Below, in pieces: positions 56,501 through 64,000 of a stretch of DNA of 64,000 nucleotides (position 1 is the stretch's first letter; the number at the start of each line of letters is the position of its first letter). The stretch lies in NCBI GenBank assembly GCA_964390645.1, contig CAYMLL010000004.1, positions 1 through 64,000 on the forward strand, in the 5' to 3' direction. The position numbers and the translations under genes are program-made. The notes under the pieces are model-generated. The model was not told the origin of the DNA. It searched no databases and saw only the letters and a program-made list of their open reading frames with translations. This stretch comes from CAYMLL01 sp964390645 (GTDB lineage: Bacteria; Planctomycetota; UBA8108).

Positions 56501-57459
56501 AAAAGCTGCCGGTAGAGCGTCGAAGCGACGAGCGCGTAGCCGTCCGCGTCGAGGTGCACGCCGTTGATCGTCAGCTCGCGCTCGGAGCCGGCCATCGAGT
56601 CTCTCGTCGCGCTGAAGAGATCGACGAAGCCGACGCTCTGCTCCGCCGCAACCTCTTTCACCACCTTCGCGTAGTCCGCCAGCCGGGCGTTGTTGAGGTC
56701 GGCGGCAGGAACCCCCTCGACGTTCTCGCAGGCGATCGGCGACAGGAGAACGACGCGCGGCCCGCTCTTGCCGTTGAATGCCTTCGACCTCAGCCCGGCA
56801 AGGTAGCGCGACAACGAGTCGTGAAACCCAGCGATGCCCTCATCACCGTCGAAGGACTCGTTGAACCCGAAGGCGGCGAAGATGACGTCCACCTTCTCGT
56901 GGGTCAGGTGCTGCTCGATGTCCGCGAAGTTCGCGGGTCGGGGCTGCAGGTCAGGAGTGTCCGCCGGCCAGCCGAGATTGCGGACGACGAGCTGATGCTC
57001 GGGGTAGCGCTGCTGCAGCAGCGCCTCGATATGGCCGAAGCGCTGCGCACGCTCCAGGAGAGTATTGCCGATGAGCGCGATGCGGTCGCCCTCGTTCAGA
57101 TCGAGCGGAAGCCGCGTCGTGACCGGCTCCGTCGTCGCGGCACGCGGCGCGGTGTTACCGTAGATCGCGAAGTCCGCGAGCCCGGAATCCTCGAACGGCG
57201 CGGGATTGCCGGTCGTACGGTTCCTGGCGTCCTGCGAGCGTGACCTGTTATTGCGCTTCTCCTTGTTCCTGCGCTTCTCCTTGTTCCTGCGCTTCTCCTG
57301 GTTCCCGCGCTTCTCGTTGTTCTTCCCGGAATTCTCCTGCTTCGGCGCAGGCCTGTCCTGACGCGACGGCTCCTCCGCGATGCCGACCACGCCGCAGGAA
57401 AGCGCGCGACACGCGACGACACCGGAAACGAGCCAGGCGATGAAGGAGATACGTGACAT
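53518..57459 (-). CDS. PVC-type SGNH/NHL-propeller/HEAT/cupredoxin/cytochrome c fusion
   Basis: The product is 1,313 residues. ATG 57459 gives a hydrophobic N-terminus (FIAWLVSGVVACRAL). A basic Lys/Arg/Asn repeat tract (~40-80) is followed by an SGNH-hydrolase-like domain (~95-330; IALIGNTLLE, GFNESF, HLDADGY), a PVC-type dehydrogenase beta-propeller (~420-820; ILEDVDGDGRADRSTVFADDL, DTDGDGKADH), and a HEAT-like helical stretch (~830-990). Next is a type 1 copper cupredoxin-like domain (~1000-1115) with ligands His in ATDHNLV, Cys and His in YVCTFPGHW, and Met in VMTGEM. The C-terminal cytochrome c has CHQCH (~1163). It ends CACCSKPGE. It resembles the membrane-bound dehydrogenase family of Planctomycetota and should transfer electrons between a sugar- or ester-active centre and periplasmic carriers. 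Confidence 0.92.
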   Translation of the reverse strand: MSRISFIAWLVSGVVACRALSCGVVGIAEEPSRQDRPAPKQENSGKNNEKRGNQEKRRNKEKRRNKEKRNNRSRSQDARNRTTGNPAPFEDSGLADFAIYGNTAPRAATTEPVTTRLPLDLNEGDRIALIGNTLLERAQRFGHIEALLQQRYPEHQLVVRNLGWPADTPDLQPRPANFADIEQHLTHEKVDVIFAAFGFNESFDGDEGIAGFHDSLSRYLAGLRSKAFNGKSGPRVVLLSPIACENVEGVPAADLNNARLADYAKVVKEVAAEQSVGFVDLFSATRDSMAGSERELTINGVHLDADGYALVASTLYRQLFDESPPDVNEAVRLAVVEKNRQYFRRYRPLNTFYYTGGRNKRYGYLDFLPAMRSFDIMTDNRDRRIRALARGERVDEKIDDSNVPPLPKTHESRGANRWMSAEDELAAFKIDPRFEVNLFAGEEEFPDVAAPIQMRWDAHGRLWVSCSTTYPHVYPGREPNDKIVILEDVDGDGRADRSTVFADDLHIPLSFELGDGGVYVSEEPHLTFLSDTDGDGKADHRQELLTGFGCEDSHHALHDFVWTPDGDLIFREGIFHHTQVETPYGPVRQQNSGWYRFTPRSRRLIGFGTYHSTNPWGVTFDRWGQHMASHPIFASAFHALDPEYPTQHPRPAGLRAYSGTCGQEFIDFSSFPDELQGMFVKARYKPTNRIELHRWKEYEYGYDEEYVGDLLFSSNLSFIPVDIRFGPRGALYVCDWYNPIKGHAQYSLRDERRDRHSGRIWRITAKGRELADPPKIAGATVPQLLDILERPEYRHRYRAKRELRERDPAEVERHLRSWAGSLRPDDPDLRHHQVEAIWAYRNIGAVNASLLRDVLGCGERHARAAATRQLRYWYAAMPDAIDLLRQSANDPSGLVRLEAANAASYIGTKAALDAILDIAKHPRDGHLSYALSCALGSRSLRRHWQGNDAYAAVPQLLLRSRQGAEPDETARSPQDKRFDSRENVEVVRISCLPERMKYSVERFTVRTGQPVKLIFSNPDATDHNLVIVEPEALEEVGMAANEMAKEAGNARSDFVPPDKEHLIIGYAPMIGPTRGSQVHVLRFEAPKEPGIYPYVCTFPGHWVVMTGEMVVVDELADVEELLASRRSPGFVRNWTMEDLQDDTDDLEGRSVMRGMKAFMDARCHQCHTIAGHGTKLGPDLTKVAERYRGAKLLEQILDPSSEVNEKFRTLQIVKKNGDVVVGTLWREDEKSVQLLANLLDPGTAVTVERQDILQQIVSGTSSMPSGLLSSLSRSRILDLLAFLEAGGYQLPAELRKERRGNGDACACCSKPGE
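57253..57324 (-). repeat. 18-bp tandem repeat coding for a basic tract
   Basis: Four units of gcgcttctccttgttcct-type sequence encode the R-N-K-E-K-R hexad near the N-terminus of the 53518-57459 protein. Units 1 and 2 are identical, later ones diverged. Confidence 0.9.
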
Positions 57460-57579
57460 CGAGCGCCCTCCGTCGGCAGTCGAGCGATCTTCAGGATTCC
57501 TTGCGGCTGAAGCGGCCGATTCTACCAGAGATCGACGTCCGGGGCGCACCACGGGAGTGTGTCCGCCACCGAGTGTCGT

Positions 57580-57671
57580 CGCCTCTTTCGTAAGTCGGCC
57601 AGCGTATACGATCCACGACTCGTTTCGTGATCACCAGATCTACAGCGCGACGAGCCGAAGTGACGACAGCT
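57580..57671. repeat. ~90-bp imperfect direct repeat, copy A
   Basis: Similar to 58517-58608 over its length, including an identical 17-bp core (ctcgtttcgtgatcacc). Copy A lies ~120-210 bp upstream of the start of the SGNH/propeller gene. No gene is seen in this interval. Confidence 0.8.
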
Positions 57672-57730
57672 TCCTGGACACCATCACCGATCACCGCGGA
57701 CGCGGCGGGAGCCTCCGGGTCGATCGAGGA

Positions 57731-58480
57731 CTACTCGAGCGCATCTCCTGGTCGCCCGCCGTCGGCGAGCCACTCGTACGCGTACGCGATGGTCTCCATC
57801 AGAACACCCTTGAGACCGGCGCTCGTCGCCCACCACCTCTCTGGATCGTAGCTCACCGGCGTCAGCGAGAACACTCCGATCGCGACGTCGGGTCCGAAGA
57901 GCTTCTCGCACACGAGCTGCGTTCGGCGCGCGTGAATGCCCGACGTGTAGACGTTCAATCCGCGCACCTCGACGCCCTCCTCCTCGAGCTTCGCCTTGAG
58001 AGCCGCGAGGGCCGCGAACGTACGGTGTCGCTGGACGTCGGGACCGGGAGCCACGAGCAGCTCCCCGCGGTCCGCCCCCTCCTCGAGAAGGCACGCTGCC
58101 GTCAACTCCGCGTGCGTTTCGAACGACAGAAACCGTCCACCGCGCGTGAGCGGCGATCCGGTGACACAGAGACGCTCGTACGAGCCGCTCCGGAACTCCT
58201 TCAGGACTTCGCCCAGATCGTCCTCCCTCACCCACCCCTCGACGACGAGCAGGTTCGCGGACGCACGCTCGCTCCGTGCCAGAAACGGATGCAGCGACGA
58301 CGCAGCTCCCCAGGCCGCGAAGAGGAGCACGACGGAGATCAGCAGACAGGTACGCCACGTCGGGCACCATACGACCCGCCTACGAAGCCACCGCGGACTC
58401 CGCTCGGCCGACGGAGGGGACGGGGACGCTCGATCGCTCGCGCCGTCCGAATCGGGCTGATCACTGCTCGGTCGCGTCAT
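57731..58480 (-). CDS. YdcF/SanA-like (DUF218) envelope protein
   Basis: The product is 249 residues. A cytoplasmic Ser/Pro/Arg-rich N-terminus is followed by one membrane anchor (LLISVVLLFAAWGAAS). The DUF218-type domain (~75-235) has ANLLVVEGWVREDDLGEVLKEF, LCVTGSPLTRGG and NVYTSGIHARRTQLVCEKLFG. ElyC/SanA/YdcF proteins act at the bacterial envelope, but the reaction is unknown. The gene is bracketed by the two direct-repeat copies. Confidence 0.88.
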   Translation of the reverse strand: MTRPSSDQPDSDGASDRASPSPPSAERSPRWLRRRVVWCPTWRTCLLISVVLLFAAWGAASSLHPFLARSERASANLLVVEGWVREDDLGEVLKEFRSGSYERLCVTGSPLTRGGRFLSFETHAELTAACLLEEGADRGELLVAPGPDVQRHRTFAALAALKAKLEEEGVEVRGLNVYTSGIHARRTQLVCEKLFGPDVAIGVFSLTPVSYDPERWWATSAGLKGVLMETIAYAYEWLADGGRPGDALE

Positions 58481-58516
58481 CTGGGTCGCGTCGGTGCTTG
58501 CGCCGTGAAGTGCTGT

Positions 58517-58608
58517 CTCCTCGATCGTAAATCGATCAGCGGATACGGTCCACGGCTCGTTTCGTGATCACCGGATCTGCCTCGTGTTCAGCCGAAGTGA
58601 AGACAACC
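58517..58608. repeat. ~90-bp imperfect direct repeat, copy B
   Basis: Partner of 57580-57671. Copy B lies ~40-130 bp upstream of the YdcF-like start. On the minus strand both copies also share a short frame reading VITKR(V/A)VDRIR, with two of three differing codons synonymous, hinting at an old coding or regulatory element. Confidence 0.8.
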
Positions 58609-59346
58609 TCGTTCCCGAGCGCCACTTGCACGAAATGTGCCACCACGATCCGGCACCGTTTCGATGACACGAAACCGACAAAGCGTCGCCGGTATCCATG
58701 CACGTCCCGCGGTCGCACCCTGGGCTCGACCCGGGGAACGGTGCGGGCTCACGACGGATCTGCCAGTCCTCGAGCCTGCGTCCGGTCAAGATGCTCGAAC
58801 GCGCTGAACCCAGCCACGTTCCGGTGCTGTCCGCCGGAACATCCGGGAGTTTTCCGACGGAACTCCGACCCTGCGCTCCGCGTTCTCCGTCGCCGCGACT
58901 CGATCGGGACGTCCGCCCCCGAGTTCGCCACCGGCATCGCCCGCTACTCCGAGCGGCTGTCGGACCCCGTGGAGTTCGCGCTCCGTGAGTCGGTGCGGTG
59001 TCGCGGCCCCTGAATCGGGCTCAACGGGCCAGCTCTGGACGAGTCCCGGGGTCCGGGAGAAGGAGAGCGACAAGCGCCGATCTCGACGCGCAGAACCGCC
59101 CCCGACGTCCCGAGCCGGCCGCCGCCGCGACTTCGCAGAGCGTTGCCCCACACGCGAAGAGGCGCCCTTCGACATCCGCATCGACTCCGCCGCGGAGATC
59201 GTTCCGCCGGCGAGGTGCTGGTGGAGCCATCGTCACCGGCCTCGAATCACTCCCTGTTGTCCGCCGGTGCGACAAGCGGGACAGCACCCGTCGATACTCG
59301 TCCTCGTCGACGACGGCTCGGCCGGCGGGCGGTGGCGAAACTCGAG
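58609..59346. other. Non-coding region with no gene seen
   Basis: About 740 bp between repeat copy B and the end of the VIT/VWA gene. Frames are Arg/Ser-rich and unbiased. A tRNA-like ggtcgagccc arm on the minus strand near 58725 could not be extended to a cloverleaf. Confidence 0.4.
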
Positions 59347-61754
59347 CTAGGGGCCCTTCTTCCCGTCCTCGAAGAGCGCGGTGATCTCGGTGTCGCTCAG
59401 GCTCTCCTTGCCGGACTTGCCGATCGCCAGGGCTCGCCCCTTCGTCGTGACGTAGACGAGCGAGTTGGCGACCTTGAGCACCTCGATGAGCGACTTGTGC
59501 CTNNNNNNNNNNGCGCGAACTTCACGAGCGTCACCTGGTGACCGGCCTCGAAACGCTCGTCGACCCACATGCCACGGTACGAGAAGAACCGCGTGCCGCC
59601 GGCCTTGCGGAACGGCGCAGTGCTGCGGCCGTCGTCCGCGCGCTCGGCTTGCTTCAGCCGACGAAGGTAGCTCGCCGTCTCGACCGCGGCCTTGCCCGCC
59701 GACTTCTCGAATCCCTCCTCGAGACTCCTCGCCACATCGTTCTCTCGAAGACGGTCCTCGTCACGGATCTCCTTGTCCTCGGCCGGGATCCGGACGGCGC
59801 GACCGGTGACGAGCTTGCCGACGTTGCCGGGGCCGGATGCCGACTCCGCGGACGGGGAGCCCAGGTCGGACTTCCTGCCACTCGCCCGGAACTCCAGCGC
59901 GTTGAGCGACAGGACGCGAGAATCCGCACGCCTGTCCCTGGACTCGCGCTTCGCGGATGCGACGGCAGTGCCATCCCGGAGGATCACGAAGCTGGTGTAC
60001 GGCGTCTGGATGCCGTACTTCTTCGACAGTCGCACGACCTCGCTGACGACCTCCTCGCTCTCGCCACGCAAGCGGATTCCATCGAGCAGGTAGCCGACGC
60101 GGCGACGCGCCCAGAGCGTCTCCACGAACTCCCGCGACGTGTCGGGGCCGCCGAAGCTCGCCGAGTACTCGAAGACCTCGGTGGCGTCGTTGACGCGTCC
60201 CTTCAGCAGGAGCTGCGCGTTGCCTTCGCCCTTGAAGCGGCCGACGAGCACGAGCTGCGAGCCTGCGTAGAGATCCGTGATGGCCCTGGGGTGCAGGTCG
60301 AGAAGCTCGATCTCGTCGCCCTTCACCTCGAGCTCGAGACTCGTGAGGACGGGGTGGCTGGTCTTGTTGTAGAACTCGGTGACCTTCGCGGCGACGTCCT
60401 CTTCCGGCCGTACGTACTCGCTGACGCCGCCGGCGACGGACGCGATTCCGTCGAGTAGCTGCGTATCGACGTCGTAGCCGACGCCCCAGCTGAAGAGACG
60501 CACCGCGCCCTGAGGCTCGTTCGACACCGCTCGCTCGACGCTCGCGACGATCTTCTTCGGATCGATGGTCTCGCCGATGGTCGGCCGGCCGTCGGTGAGA
60601 AAGACGATGTAGCAGGGGCGCATCGGATCGCGTGGAAAGGCGAGTGCGGTCCCGAGGGCGCCCGCCATGTCCGTGCCACCTTGCGCGGTGAGCTCGTCGA
60701 CCCAGCGCAGGGCGAGCTCGCGGTTGTCCTGACCGGCGTCCGCGAAGCTCGAATTCCACGGGTAGACATCCGTGGAGAATCGAACGAGCCCGAAGCGATC
60801 ACCGTCGTTGAGATTCGAGATACAGTGTCGCAGGGCGTTCTTCGCCTGCTTCATCTTGTCGCCGAGCATGCTTCCCGAGGTGTCGACGACGAAGACGAGG
60901 TCGCGCTCCACGATCTTCTTCGCCTGCAGCCGGCTGCGCGGCGAGAGGAGCATCAGAAAGTAGCCGGGCTCGCCGGCGACGGGGACGTGGGTCAGCAGGT
61001 TGAGGCCCACGTCCTCGTCGCTGACGCTGTAGTACAGCTGGAAGTCCTTCGAGAGGGTGGTGTGCTTCTCCGCGTACGTGACGCGAGCCTCGAGCTCCTT
61101 CGAACGGTCGACGGCGACCTCGTGGCTCGGGCTGTAGACGTTGCGGATCGGCGTCGTGCTCCTGATCGTCGCGTCGAAGGAGAACTGGCCGTGAACCGTC
61201 GGGCCGGGCCGGGCGCCGTTGCGAAGAGGATAGTCGTAGTGGACGAGCGAGTTCTCGCCACTCTCGCCGCGCACCGACAGGGCCTCGAGGACCTGGTGGT
61301 AGCGCATCGAGACCTTGACGCGGCTGCGAGGCTCGATCGGGTAGACCTTGGCGCGAAAGACGTCACTGCCGAGGTGCTCGAGAAGCCCGGCGTCGCCGCT
61401 CTGCTTCACGGCGTTCTCGTAGATCGACCGGGCGCGCTCCTTGTCGATCAGCTCGCCCTTGACCTCGCGGCCGCCGACCTCCATCGAGAAGCGGCTCATG
61501 GCGGATCCCTCCGGCACGGGGAAGACGTACTGCGCCTCGAGGCGGCGCTGCGTGTTGTTGACGAAGATCTGCACGACCGTGGTCGTGGCGCTCTGTCCGT
61601 CGACGACCACCTCGACGTCGTGCCTCTCGAGGGCGAGCGGCGGCAGATCGGGCTCCACGGGTATGACGAGACCGGCGGCGCCCAGGGGAGCGGCGCCGAG
61701 AAGAAGCAGGACGGCGGTCGGAAGAAGGAGCGCAAGGGGGTGTCGCGGTAGCAT
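59347..61754 (-). CDS. VIT and von Willebrand A domain protein, crossed by scaffold gap
   Basis: The ATG at 61754 has AGAGGA upstream and gives a Sec signal (LALLLPTAVLLLLGAAPLGAAG). A vault-type VIT domain (~40-165; ATTTVVQIFVNNTQRRLEAQYVFP, GELIDKERARSIYENAV) precedes a VWA domain (~300-480) with MIDAS DTSGSM. The later part is beta-rich with an acidic helical segment. A 10-N gap at 59503-59512 interrupts the C-terminal region; on its far side the frame is shifted but coding resumes (HKSLIEVLKVANSLVYV) and ends at 59347. In related proteins the join typically lacks only a short S-x-A-Y-F-x-L-L-type stretch, so probably 20-40 bp are missing. These proteins are secreted and may act in adhesion or stress complexes. 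Confidence 0.88.
59503..59512. other. Scaffold gap (10 N)
   Basis: Placeholder-length gap inside the VIT/VWA gene; the frame differs on the two sides. Confidence 0.9.
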
Positions 61755-62034
61755 GTCGGTTCCTCTTCTGGGCGGGCTCCGGGGACATCGGCGGCGGAAT
61801 AGCGCGTTTGCGACAATTCGGACCGCAAGACGGGCCGCGAGTTCCCGCTTTTCCCACTTCATCGCGGTGTTTCTACGCTCAATCTCCTGCCGCGCTCGCC
61901 GGCGACTTTCCGCGTTTCTGCCGAACTTCCCGGAGAACTTGCAACCGTCGGCACGGAATCGACTCTATTACCTCGATACGTTGACCACGACTCTCCGGCG
62001 ACCCCGCCGGACCAGCCCCCTCGGGAGAGAACCC
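61755..62034. other. Divergent intergenic region
   Basis: 280 bp between the VIT/VWA and the TGA-containing gene. TTGCAA near 61937 and TCTATT about 19 bp further are a weak plus-strand promoter guess. No gene seen. Confidence 0.35.
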
Positions 62035-63075
62035 ATGCGCGAAGCAGTCACCCGGTCGGCCGTCCTGGCCGCGCTCCTTCTCGTCTCCTCGGCCGCGCAG
62101 GCCAGGGCCCCCCGCGATCTCCTCGCCGGGGTGAAGGCGCCGGAATGCGGCACCTGCGGCAAGCAGACCTACGACACGTCGATCGAGTGGCTGGGCAGCC
62201 CCTCCGAGGCGGCCCGCAAGGCGAAGGAGGAGGAGAAGCTCGTCTTCGTGCTGCACGTCTCCGGTCACTTCGAAGACGCCAAGTTCACGTGAAATAACGC
62301 GCAGGCGCTCCGTGTGAACGCCCTTGCGAACCCCGAGGTCGGCAAGTACATCGCGGCGAACTTCGTCTCGTCCTTCCAGAAGGTCGCGACCTTCCGCATC
62401 GTCAACGGCGCCAAGCAGGGCGGCAACGTCGCCGCGTACTTCTGCGCCCCGGACGGTCGCGTCCTCCACGTCGTCGCCGGCCCGGTCAACGCCGCGACGA
62501 TGCTGCGGGAGGCCCGCTGGGTGGTCGAGACGGTGCGTGCGGCCATCGAGAAGAGCAAGAAGGAGAAGACGAGCTTCAAGGTGATCTTCCGCCAGTCCCA
62601 CGCCGATCGTCTCCGCAAGGAGCACGGCCTTGTGGTTCACCCCGTGACCTTCGACCCTCCACTCGGCAAGGACGGCGGCCCCGTGAGCTTCCGTGATCCC
62701 ACCGGCAAGCCGCTCGCTCCGGTTCTCCCCCCGCCGCCGATCGACGGGCCGGACGTCTCGTTCGACCTGGCCCGGCAGGAGCTGTTCCAGGCGGCCGAGG
62801 CCAAGTCCGCCGGCGCGCGGAGGTGTAGAACACTCAACGGCGACGGCTGCCGGATCACGATCGGCAACAAGGGACGTGTGCACCAGATCCTCGCGGCCTA
62901 CTCGATGACGAAGATCGAGCGCCTCTATGGCACCGTGTTCCAGAACGTCCTCGGCGAGCGGATCAGCACCGACCCGGTGATCACGATCAACAGCCGTCCC
63001 GGCAGCCGCCGCGCGGTGTGCCTGCACTGCGAGTCCCGGCGAGGCATCCTTCCCCTCGAGGGGGCACGCGACTGA
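62035..63075 (+). CDS. Secreted thioredoxin-fold-like protein with in-frame TGA; candidate selenoprotein
   Basis: ATG 62035 gives a signal peptide (AVLAALLLVSSAAQA). The frame runs to a TGA at 62290 (codon 86) and then on, in the same frame and with unchanged G/C third-position bias, for another 260 codons to a TGA at 63073. Read through, the product is 346 residues. Residues ~30-40 contain CGTCG. A thioredoxin-like first strand (KLVFVLHVSGHFED) is followed by AKFT-[TGA]-NNAQALR. Here a redox Cys would suit the fold, and TGA is one base from either Cys codon. Then come AANFVSSFQKVATFRIVNG and a Pro-rich linker, and the C-terminal part has CRTLNGDGC and CLHC. A SECIS-like hairpin follows the TGA. 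If the TGA is not decoded, translation gives only an 85-residue fragment. Confidence 0.7.
62290..62328 (+). promoter_or_regulatory. SECIS-like stem-loop just after the in-frame TGA
   Basis: CGCA (62300-62303) pairs with TGCG (62325-62328), and GGCG (62304-62307) pairs with CGCC (62319-62322), with a 2-nt bulge (62323-62324). The 11-nt loop (ctccgtgtgaa) contains GTGT. The loop centre is about 20 nt from the TGA, within the range known for bacterial SECIS elements. It is a by-eye fold; GC-rich DNA forms such hairpins often. Confidence 0.4.
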
Positions 63076-63765
63076 CGGACCTCCCCCTTTCATCGAGACG
63101 CTCACGGCGAGGAACCCGACGAGGACCGCGACGAGCACAACACCGGAGACCAGCCGTTCGGACCCGGGGCAGGCATTCGCCACGCACCGACTGGCGAGCA
63201 TCCCGACGCCGGAATTCAACCAGCGACCAGATCAGAACGCGGCATCGTCCCGGCGAGGGGGAGGTCACGACGGTGCTTCCGCCCGGACCGGATCACGAGC
63301 CAGCGCCGTGAGAAGAAACGCCGCGGCTTCACGGAACGCACGCGGACTCGCGACCGTGCTCCGCGTCACGACATCCCGGACTCCAGCGCACGGAACACGA
63401 TCATCCTGCCGCAGCGGCGTGACCCGGGGAGCCTCGCCATCGACGGTTCGCCCCTGGACATCACGCGAAGCACTTCTGTCTCGAACGACCGGTCCGGATC
63501 ATCGGAGCATGGAAGCCCGAAGAAACAGCGCGGCCCTTACACGAGCCGCGAGGGAATTGCGGGCCTTGAAGTCGTGATCGCACCGGGTGGGTCCCACGAG
63601 CCGCAGCCGGGGTCGAACACGACGGCGGTCCCGCATGGTGGGCGACGGTACTCCGTGCCGAAGAGTCCCGAAAGTGCCGACGCGGAGCACGGAGCTCTCT
63701 CCTCGGAGCGGTGACTCTGTCCGGTGCCCCCGGCGCCGCCTCTCGCCCGCCGGCGCCCCGCAAGG
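63076..63765. other. Non-coding region with no gene seen
   Basis: About 690 bp between the thioredoxin-fold-like gene and the convergent acetyltransferase. Arg/Ser-rich frames only; no RNA gene recognised. Confidence 0.45.
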
Positions 63766-64000
63766 CTACCTCAATCGCGCGGCGTTCTCCAACGAGTCGC
63801 CCGAGAGGCGAAAGACCTTCAGGTGGTCGAGCTTCCGGGCGCCGAGGCCTTCGTAGAACTCGATGGCCTTCGAGTTCCATTCGAGCACCCACCATTCGAA
63901 TCGAGCGCAGCCGCGCTCCTTCGCGAGCGCGGCGAGGTAGCCGAGCATCTTCTTGCCGATTCCCTTGCCCTGCGCTCGGGGCCGGACGAAGAGGTCGTCG
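63766..64000 (-). CDS. GNAT acetyltransferase, 5' end outside window
   Basis: The C-terminal ~78 residues are present. Acetyl-CoA-binding motif A reads VRPRAQGKGIGKKML, followed by FEWWVLEWNSKAIEFYEGLGA, typical of diamine/spermidine-type GNAT enzymes. The substrate cannot be told from this part. The N-terminus lies beyond position 64000. Confidence 0.88.
   Translation of the reverse strand, partial: DDLFVRPRAQGKGIGKKMLGYLAALAKERGCARFEWWVLEWNSKAIEFYEGLGARKLDHLKVFRLSGDSLENAARLR

Noticed and set aside
58690..58800. tRNA-like ggtcgagccc arm on the minus strand
   Set aside because: Flanking bases do not form a cloverleaf.
61879..63219. 446-codon minus-strand open frame opposite the TGA-containing gene
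   Set aside because: It would offer an alternative explanation for this region, but its composition is Arg/Asp/Leu-rich and it has no signal or motif; the plus-strand frame has better codon bias and recognisable features.

Overview
The window is high-GC bacterial DNA with very strong G/C third-position bias. It most likely comes from a Planctomycetota (PVC-group) draft or metagenome-assembled genome. The gene content supports this: secreted sulfatases, a DUF1549/DUF1553 cytochrome protein, PVC-type heme-binding proteins, giant PQQ-like beta-propeller proteins, an FG-GAP/ASPIC-UnbV protein paired with a TPR lipoprotein, and an HzsA-related c-heme protein. Two 10-N scaffold gaps and a frameshift in a G homopolymer show that the assembly contains local errors. 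No rRNA, tRNA, CRISPR array or transposase was found.

Layout. 1-4.1 kb (minus): a CHAT-protease/TPR protein followed by a small lipoprotein. 4.6-7.0 kb (plus): three overlapping housekeeping genes (YkgJ-like, DUF72, RluA). 7.1-12.8 kb: a signalling block with a HisKA-only protein, a REC-HisKA-HATPase-REC kinase broken by a gap, a divergent pair of unknown proteins, and a response regulator. 12.9-18.6 kb: a 1,880-residue secreted double-propeller protein behind a strong sigma70-type promoter. 18.7-23.1 kb: an Mla-type lipid transport operon (permease, ATPase, MCE protein) led by an unusual WP-repeat lipoprotein with a non-ATG start. 23.5-29.5 kb (minus): an Nramp transporter, PQQ-sugar-dehydrogenase-like triheme protein and aldehyde dehydrogenase operon. 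29.6-30.4 kb: a damaged reading frame. 30.5-34.3 kb (plus): TPR lipoprotein and ASPIC/UnbV protein. 34.3-39.7 kb (minus): membrane protein, HzsA-like cytochrome and orphan DNA methyltransferase.

40.2-52.9 kb looks like a polysaccharide or sulfated-glycan utilisation region. It holds a sugar isomerase-like TIM barrel, three formylglycine sulfatases, a DUF1549/DUF1553 cytochrome, an Mpo1-like membrane protein, and a methyltransferase-propeller-LamG protein split by an in-frame TAG. 53.5-61.8 kb (minus) carries a 1,313-residue SGNH/NHL/HEAT/cupredoxin/cytochrome protein, a YdcF-like protein bracketed by a duplicated ~90-bp sequence, and a VIT/VWA protein crossed by the second gap.

The most interesting locus is at 62.0-63.1 kb. 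A secreted thioredoxin-fold-like reading frame runs straight through an in-frame TGA at 62290. A hairpin of roughly bacterial-SECIS geometry lies immediately downstream, so this is a candidate selenoprotein; a nonsense mutation or base error is the alternative.
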